The translations under genes were made by a program, and so were the position numbers. The notes beneath the pieces were generated by a model, which saw only the letters and a program-made list of their open reading frames with translations, was not told where the DNA came from and ran no database searches. 64,000 nt of DNA from Exiguobacterium antarcticum DSM 14480 (GTDB lineage Bacteria; Bacillota; Bacilli; Exiguobacteriales; Exiguobacteriaceae), in contig NZ_JMKS01000003.1 of the NCBI RefSeq assembly GCF_000685865.1, positions 1,679,001 through 1,743,000 on the forward strand. Reading direction: 5' to 3'. Positions 58,579-64,000 of this stretch are shown here, piece by piece (position 1 is the first letter of the stretch; each line of letters starts with the position of its first letter).

Positions 58579-61500
58579 AAAAGTTTCAACCTAGTATTAA
58601 TGTAGTGTACGACACAGGGAAGTCCGAACTGTTTGATATGTTTGTTCCTAACAATGATCAGTTAGAAATTATGGAGAATATAATATCAAGTCTGTCCAAA
58701 AAAAGCTTAGTCAATTCTCATCTTATGATTGGTCCATATGGAGCAGGAAAGTCAATGGTTGGGGCAATTACCGCCTCGTTAATAACGGCAAGAAAAAACA
58801 GTAAAGATGTAAAATCGTTCTTATACAATGTGAGCGGTTTGAACAATGATTTATCGGATAAAATTAAAAATAATTTATATGAGAATAGTATCAAGTGGAT
58901 TCCGATTACAATTACAGGTAAAAATGGACGGATTGACGAAATTATTTTAGAAGCTATTCAGTTGAAATTAAAGTCAGAAGGAATTGTTTTATCTCTTAAA
59001 GGAGATAGTGAGCAAATTCTTCAAATGATTGAACTGTGGAATAATGACTATAAAGATACGTATTTGAAATTAGTAAATTTATGTACATCTTTTGGATGTA
59101 CTATAGAGGAATTGATTCAAGGAATTACTATAAATGATGAAAGATTTATAGTGGAATTTAAAAAAATGTATGGGACTTTGACTTCTGGAGCTACATATAT
59201 TTCAGAATCAAAAGCATCATTTGTTGAAAAAATTCAACACCTAACTAATCAATTATCTATAAAGAAAATGGGGCTTTTTATTATTTATGATGAGTTTGGG
59301 AGGTTTCTTCAAGGTGTAAATCAATCGTTGATTTTTCAAACCATGCAAGATTTACAAGATATCGCTGAATTTGCAAATAGATCTTCGAACTTAGGCTTAC
59401 TCTTTATTACTCATACAGGTCTTCGACAGTATTCAACAGAGAGTAATAACTTATCTAAAGAGGAATTAGAAAGAGTTGAAAAAAGATTTGAATCGCATCG
59501 GCTAGATAGTGATCCTTCTTTATTTTATAGAACAGCATTTAAAATACTTGAGATTGTTAAAGAAGATAATACAGCAAACTTATTTTTGTTAAACGATATA
59601 GAAAGAATAAAAAACGATTTAAAAAAGTATAATCTTTTTCCAGATATGGAAGTATCTGAAGTTGAGAACTTTATTTTAGAGAAGTGCCAGCCTATACATC
59701 CATTAACAATTAGATTATTACCTATTCTTTCGAATATGCTAGGACAAAACGATCGAACATTATATACATTTTTATCTCAATTTGATGAGACTAGTCTAGA
59801 GACTGATTGGTATTATGCGGATCAGTTATTTAATTATTTTTATCCAGATGAATCTTCATTTTATCTAATTGATGATTTAAAGTACTATCGACTATCAATG
59901 AGTTACCAAATATCAAACGAAGCAAAAAGACTGGTAAAGTTAATGACTTTATTGAATATATCTAATAAGCCTTTTAAACTTTCTGTAGATTTTTTATCCT
60001 TTTCACTAGGTAGCAATGAGATGAAAATACGCGAAAGCATAGAAGAACTGAAAAAAATAAAGATTATAAGATACAATCCGCTAGCTTCATCATATGAGTT
60101 ATATAGTGGATCTATACTCTCTTTAGAATTCCTAATAGAAGAATATCGTTCTAAAACAGTTATAAATGATGGAACTAGAATTAAATTTTTAAATGATTTT
60201 TTACCTAACAAATATTTTCTACCTCATGAGTATAATAGCGTTAAAAGTATGACCCGTTTTGTGGAATCCCAATTTGCCTGGGGAAACGTTTTAAATTTAG
60301 ATACCCCTATCGGTGATGGAATGATACTATATATGATCTATAAAAATGATCAAGAATTAAAAAATATCCAGGACTTCGCAATAAATCCTGAAAGAAAAGA
60401 TATCTTAGTTTGCATTACGAAGTTAAACACTAAAGATTTAATTATTAAATTAGATGAATTTATGATCTTAGATCTTCTATTAAATACTTCAGAACTAATG
60501 CAACAAGATGAGAATTTAGAAGCGGAAATTTTGATTCATTTAGAGAATATAAGATTTGAAATCGAAAAACTTTTACGACCAATTAGGCATTTTGAGAAAG
60601 ATAATTTAACTTGGTATATCAATAATGATGTTGTCAAAATCGATTCAAAGAATTCACTCGAAAAGAAAATTTCAAATTGGATGTTCGAGAGATTCCCAGC
60701 AACGCCGGAAATTAGAAATGAAGGGTTCAACAAAAAGAATGTTACATCCATTCAAAAGAAAGCTGCTAAAAGTATCTTGTCTCAATTACTTTCACCTACA
60801 TTTTCAGGTAGTTTTGATATTCAAGGATTTGGTCCGGATTATTTAATTTATGCAACTATGTTTAAAAATACAGGAATTGATACAAATAATCTAAGTCAAA
60901 TAGCTGATGATAATCTGCTGAAATTAAGGTACGATTTACTCTCGTATCTCAAACAGAATAGAAGAGGGAAAATTGTTGGTTTATACGATTTATTGAGACA
61001 TGAACCCTATGGCATTAGAGAACCACTAATACCACTATTACTAATAGCTCTATTAAAAGACGCTTGGCATCAGATGGCGTTTTATTCAAATGATTTTTAT
61101 ATCCATGAATTGAATGCAGATATGCTATATGAAATTTTAGAGTTAAGAGCAGATTTTTATGAATACGAACTATATGAATTATCTTCAGCAAATTTAAATC
61201 TACTCAAAGATTTAAATACTACTTTCTTTGATGGTACTTTATCAGAACAGCCTGTAATCATTTTTACAGAGCTAACCCGATGGTTACGGAACTTGCCAAG
61301 GTATACTCAAGTAACTGACCAATTAACTAATGCTGAAAATCAATTCAAAGAAATTATTCGACATAGTGAAACCGACCCACTAGCATCGATTACTAATCTA
61401 GCAAAAATTATTGAAGATAGTCGTGATTTAAAGATTTTAAAATCAGGATTAGAAAACCATTTAAGTCTTTTGATAGAACAGATTAAAGAAGAAGTTCTTC

Positions 61501-61922
61501 TTAAGATGGAAATCGAATCAAACGAAGACATCTATAAGTGGGCTGATAGCAATAAAGAACTTGTATTAAACAGCTCAATATTAGCTGGATTCGTTTCAGA
61601 GTACGCTCAGAATGAAGATTGGTTAGCGTATTTGATCGAAAAAATTGTCGGAGTTGCATTAAAAGATTGGTCAGATGTCACATATGATTCGTTTTGGATG
61701 AACTTCAAGCAGTTATTGGTGACTAACCAAAATCAAGATGGATTAATAAAAATAGTGACTGACAATCAAACCATTATGGAAATTAAAGAAGTCGAGCTCT
61801 CTGTTAAAGGTAAGACTATCTATAACAATGTAAGCAGAATCGTAAACGCTGGTAGTAGAACGATGTCGGATGATGAAATTCGCTTCGTTGTGTACAAGAT
61901 TTTAAGTGAGTTAGAATCTTGA
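58575..61922 (+). CDS. sspC: SspC-like P-loop ATPase (1115 aa)
   Basis: A 1115-residue P-loop NTPase. Walker A is GPYGAGKS (53-60), Walker B is FIIYDEFGRF (Asp239-Glu240). The following helical region (LGLLFITHTGLRQYS) is consistent with an AAA-like fold. The remaining 800 residues are helical with no other motif seen. In SspBCD systems SspC is the large ATPase paired with SspB. It is coupled to sspB by a four-base overlap and converges on an SspD-like gene across a perfect terminator. AT-rich codons as in the whole island. Confidence 0.72.
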   Translation: MKKFQPSINVVYDTGKSELFDMFVPNNDQLEIMENIISSLSKKSLVNSHLMIGPYGAGKSMVGAITASLITARKNSKDVKSFLYNVSGLNNDLSDKIKNNLYENSIKWIPITITGKNGRIDEIILEAIQLKLKSEGIVLSLKGDSEQILQMIELWNNDYKDTYLKLVNLCTSFGCTIEELIQGITINDERFIVEFKKMYGTLTSGATYISESKASFVEKIQHLTNQLSIKKMGLFIIYDEFGRFLQGVNQSLIFQTMQDLQDIAEFANRSSNLGLLFITHTGLRQYSTESNNLSKEELERVEKRFESHRLDSDPSLFYRTAFKILEIVKEDNTANLFLLNDIERIKNDLKKYNLFPDMEVSEVENFILEKCQPIHPLTIRLLPILSNMLGQNDRTLYTFLSQFDETSLETDWYYADQLFNYFYPDESSFYLIDDLKYYRLSMSYQISNEAKRLVKLMTLLNISNKPFKLSVDFLSFSLGSNEMKIRESIEELKKIKIIRYNPLASSYELYSGSILSLEFLIEEYRSKTVINDGTRIKFLNDFLPNKYFLPHEYNSVKSMTRFVESQFAWGNVLNLDTPIGDGMILYMIYKNDQELKNIQDFAINPERKDILVCITKLNTKDLIIKLDEFMILDLLLNTSELMQQDENLEAEILIHLENIRFEIEKLLRPIRHFEKDNLTWYINNDVVKIDSKNSLEKKISNWMFERFPATPEIRNEGFNKKNVTSIQKKAAKSILSQLLSPTFSGSFDIQGFGPDYLIYATMFKNTGIDTNNLSQIADDNLLKLRYDLLSYLKQNRRGKIVGLYDLLRHEPYGIREPLIPLLLIALLKDAWHQMAFYSNDFYIHELNADMLYEILELRADFYEYELYELSSANLNLLKDLNTTFFDGTLSEQPVIIFTELTRWLRNLPRYTQVTDQLTNAENQFKEIIRHSETDPLASITNLAKIIEDSRDLKILKSGLENHLSLLIEQIKEEVLLKMEIESNEDIYKWADSNKELVLNSSILAGFVSEYAQNEDWLAYLIEKIVGVALKDWSDVTYDSFWMNFKQLLVTNQNQDGLIKIVTDNQTIMEIKEVELSVKGKTIYNNVSRIVNAGSRTMSDDEIRFVVYKILSELES

Positions 61923-61970
61923 TAGATACTATGATCATCTAGGAGCTAAAGTACGTTTATTTATCAAGTT

Positions 61971-62024
61971 AAACTATACAAAAAGGTAGCGGATTTTATC
62001 CACTACCTTTTTGTATAGTTTTTA
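61971..62024. terminator. Long bidirectional terminator between sspC and sspD
   Basis: AAACTATACAAAAAGGTAG (61971-61989) pairs perfectly with CTACCTTTTTGTATAGTTT (62003-62021), 19 base pairs, with a T run on each strand. It serves the two converging genes. Confidence 0.9.
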
Positions 62025-62025
62025 T

Positions 62026-62910
62026 TTATGAGAAAGAACATACACAAGGAATAGTATCGTCTTTTTCACTTAAATATTTTTCAATTCCATCTCTATCCAT
62101 CAGTTCTCTGTATTCACGCAATGTGAATGGTCCACCATTTCTTTTTAAAATAGAAACATCTTTCTCAAACTTACTACGGAAGCGTTCTTCCATAGCTTCT
62201 TGCTCCGCGTATTGCTCGGGCCAGACATTATATAAAAGAGCATAATGACCTAGGCCTCCTCGGACACATCGACCAGCACAGTTTGCGTGAGAAAAACCTA
62301 GACCATACATTCGCGGCAATGCAATTTTCCATTCGTCACGAATAATCTCTTTCGTATCAAAATCACCTTTAAAAGTTTCAATCATAGGAAAACGTGTTTC
62401 GATCGGTTCAATTGGGTTGTGCTCGTAGAAATTTTGAAGGTTGATAGCTCGGTGTTGCTCATGAGGTCCAATACCGAAATAAAGTATTGGTTCAAGATTA
62501 TGCTCATCTCGGAGTTCTTCTAAATAAATCATTGTTTGTCGAACCTTTAATTCCTCTGAGCATTTAGCCATACGTGAATTACCCAAGAATTTAACATCAT
62601 GGAAAACTTCATCGGGCGTTCTTCCATCTATTCGAGTAGTAATTTCCATACCGATATACTCTGCTACTTCATCCATGAATCGATAGTTATCGATATCTTC
62701 CCAAAGTGTATCAGTGAAAAAGAGTACACAGTTCTCTTTTCCATATTTCTGAACGATATGATAAGCAACATATGCTGACGATGCACCGCCACTAAACATT
62801 GCTACGTGCACTGGCTTTCTACCAGATAATGAAGGAGTAGTACCTGCTTTTAATACACCTAGTGCTGATCGATCAGAGGTTTTTTGAGTTTTTACGTTAT
62901 TCATATTCAT
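62026..62910 (-). CDS. sspD: PAPS-reductase-like protein, SspD/DndC-like
   Basis: A 294-residue PP-loop ATP pyrophosphatase of the PAPS reductase/DndC kind. The PP-loop is FSGGASSAY near the N-terminus. Cys residues in SRMAKCSEELKV and ANCAGRCVRGG, and the C-terminal TIPCVCSFS, could hold an Fe-S cluster. In Dnd/Ssp systems this protein activates DNA for sulfur transfer. It lies opposite to the other genes, across a bidirectional terminator, and has its own expression. The start was set at MNMNNVKTQK (ATG 62910; GAGAGGTG upstream). General PAPS-reductase-like alternatives cannot be excluded, but linkage with DUF4007 favours SspD. Confidence 0.72.
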   Translation of the reverse strand: MNMNNVKTQKTSDRSALGVLKAGTTPSLSGRKPVHVAMFSGGASSAYVAYHIVQKYGKENCVLFFTDTLWEDIDNYRFMDEVAEYIGMEITTRIDGRTPDEVFHDVKFLGNSRMAKCSEELKVRQTMIYLEELRDEHNLEPILYFGIGPHEQHRAINLQNFYEHNPIEPIETRFPMIETFKGDFDTKEIIRDEWKIALPRMYGLGFSHANCAGRCVRGGLGHYALLYNVWPEQYAEQEAMEERFRSKFEKDVSILKRNGGPFTLREYRELMDRDGIEKYLSEKDDTIPCVCSFS

Positions 62911-63088
62911 TTTAAAACACCTCTCTCTCGAAAACAAAATATCCATTTATTTTCTAATTATAAGTATAAAGCTCATTTCTAATGACGAATTGTAATATTA
63001 AGTGCAACACCTGACGGAAAACACAAAAAGCCCATAACGGCCTCGTGTAGAATGGAGTTACCACACCACATTCAACGGAGGATTTGTT

Positions 63089-64000
63089 ATGAGCTATATT
63101 CATCTTACCACATCAGAAAGAGTCAAAATAGAAACGTATCTCGATTTAGGTTTATCCGTCCGAAAGATTGCGGGACGCCTGGGGCGTCAACCTTCTACGA
63201 TTTCACGAGAATTAAAACGAAACCCTTACTATGATGCTTCTTGTGCTGACCAGCGTTATGTTGAGCGCAAAAAGAAGTGCGGTGCACGGACGAAGTTCAC
63301 GCTAGAAAAAGGAGTTCGTATCCTCGAAAAGTTACGCGAGACATGGTCGCCTGAACAGATTGCCGGACGTTTATTCCAAGAAGAAGGACTATCCTTCAAG
63401 ACAATTTATCGCTGGATCTATACGGGCCTCGTCGAGACCAATTCTAGTTTTCTTCGCCAAAAGGGAAAGCGTCAGAAACCACGTGAGACGCGTGGACGCT
63501 TCAATGTCGGATTACCAATCAGTAAACGTCCAGCCGACGTCAAAGGGCGCCAAACGTTTGGACATTGGGAGCTGGATACTGTCGTCTCAGCCAGAGGGAA
63601 ATCCAAGGCATGTGTCGCAACGTTCGTCGAGCGAAAGAGCCGTTTCTATCTCGCTGTGCCGATGGAGGATCGGTCCGCTGCCTCGATGGAGTCAGCGATT
63701 AAAGCATTGCATCTCTACTTCCCGTCGGGAACGTTTCAAACCGCGACGACAGATCGTGGAAAAGAGTTTAGCTGTCATGAACGAATTCGTGAAACGTTAG
63801 GCGTACCGATGTATTTTGCGGATCCGTATTCTTCTTGGCAACGTGGAAGTAACGAGAACGCCAATGGTCTTCTCCGTGAATTTTTCCCGAAGGGGACGGA
63901 TTTCGGAAAGGTCAGTCGTTCTGAACTCGCTCAAGCGCTCGCCTGGATCAATGGGAGACCACGGAAATGTCTCAACTGGAAAACTGCATACGAGGTCTTC
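63089..64000 (+). mobile_element. IS30-family transposase (partial)
   Basis: 304 codons, open to the right edge; the end is missing. An N-terminal helix-turn-helix of the IS30 type is present (YIHLTTSERVKIETYLDLGL, VRKIAGRLGRQPSTISRELK). The DDE catalytic core is seen with the Asp in GHWELDTVVS, the Asp in TTDRGKEF, and the Glu in RGSNENANGLLREFF. ATG 63089 follows GGAGGATTTGTT. The left inverted repeat should lie near 62998-63025 but is not certain. Base composition is like the rest of the chromosome rather than the AT-rich island beside it, so it was probably inserted later from a related genome. Confidence 0.88.

Noticed and set aside
49034-61922. BREX or DISARM defence system
   Set aside because: Large ATPases could suggest these, but no methyltransferase, PglZ phosphatase, Lon-like protease or DUF1998 helicase is seen, whereas DUF4007 and a PAPS-reductase-like protein point to Ssp.
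1-64000. CRISPR arrays, tRNA, rRNA, prophage
   Set aside because: No regularly spaced direct repeats, no cloverleaf or rRNA-like segments, and no structural phage genes were seen.

Overview
The window looks like the chromosome of a Bacillales-type Firmicute, most likely an Exiguobacterium (inference). The signs are strong GGAGG ribosome sites, compact intrinsic terminators, a CcpA-type cre site, a FadR-type box, CsoR, a bacillithiol-associated YtxJ protein, and moderate-GC coding sequence rich in GTC/ACG/CGG codons. No rRNA, tRNA, CRISPR array or prophage was seen.

Layout. 1-3050: end of a csoR-copA copper efflux operon and a DHA2 drug exporter. 3212-6673: a minus-strand operon of a succinate-semialdehyde-type dehydrogenase, an acetolactate-synthase-like enzyme and YtxJ. 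6674-15402: a catabolite-controlled alpha-glucosidase, small conserved proteins, an oxidoreductase, the FadF-type Fe-S protein with a FadR box, and a MerR regulator with a CBS-domain membrane protein. 15578-26100: housekeeping and stress genes, namely a LytS-like protein without its phosphoacceptor His, galM, degV, a crcB pair, a chemoreceptor, and a CatR/CatE-type pair. 26471-33909: a DedA protein followed by a probable copper-handling cluster with two paralogous sortase-type surface proteins built of His-bearing four-helix repeats, a PepSY protein, a FixH/YtkA-like lipoprotein, CopC and CopD. 33954-48881: an OatA-like acyltransferase, an ada-alkC repair operon, a NUMOD4-HTH protein under a LexA-like box, a second chemoreceptor, a GGDEF protein, a secreted nuclease and small operons.

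48882-62910 is a visibly AT-rich acquired island. It carries a phosphorothioate-type phage defence locus: three large genes resembling the SspFGH/DptFGH restriction module, a DUF4007 protein (SspB-like), a large P-loop ATPase (SspC-like), and an oppositely oriented PAPS-reductase-like protein (SspD-like). No cysteine desulfurase (SspA) and no SspE are present in the window. My reading is that SspBCD would mark host DNA with sulfur, and SspFGH would attack unmarked phage DNA. An IS30-family transposase, cut by the right edge, abuts the island.

A second theme is a dispersed element of about 140-160 bp, present four times (8761, 11115, 25124, 38549). It has conserved core words, a palindromic outer stem and inner arms whose sequences differ while pairing is kept. 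This pattern suggests a structured RNA or cruciform element family. All functional calls come from reading the sequence; no database search was run.
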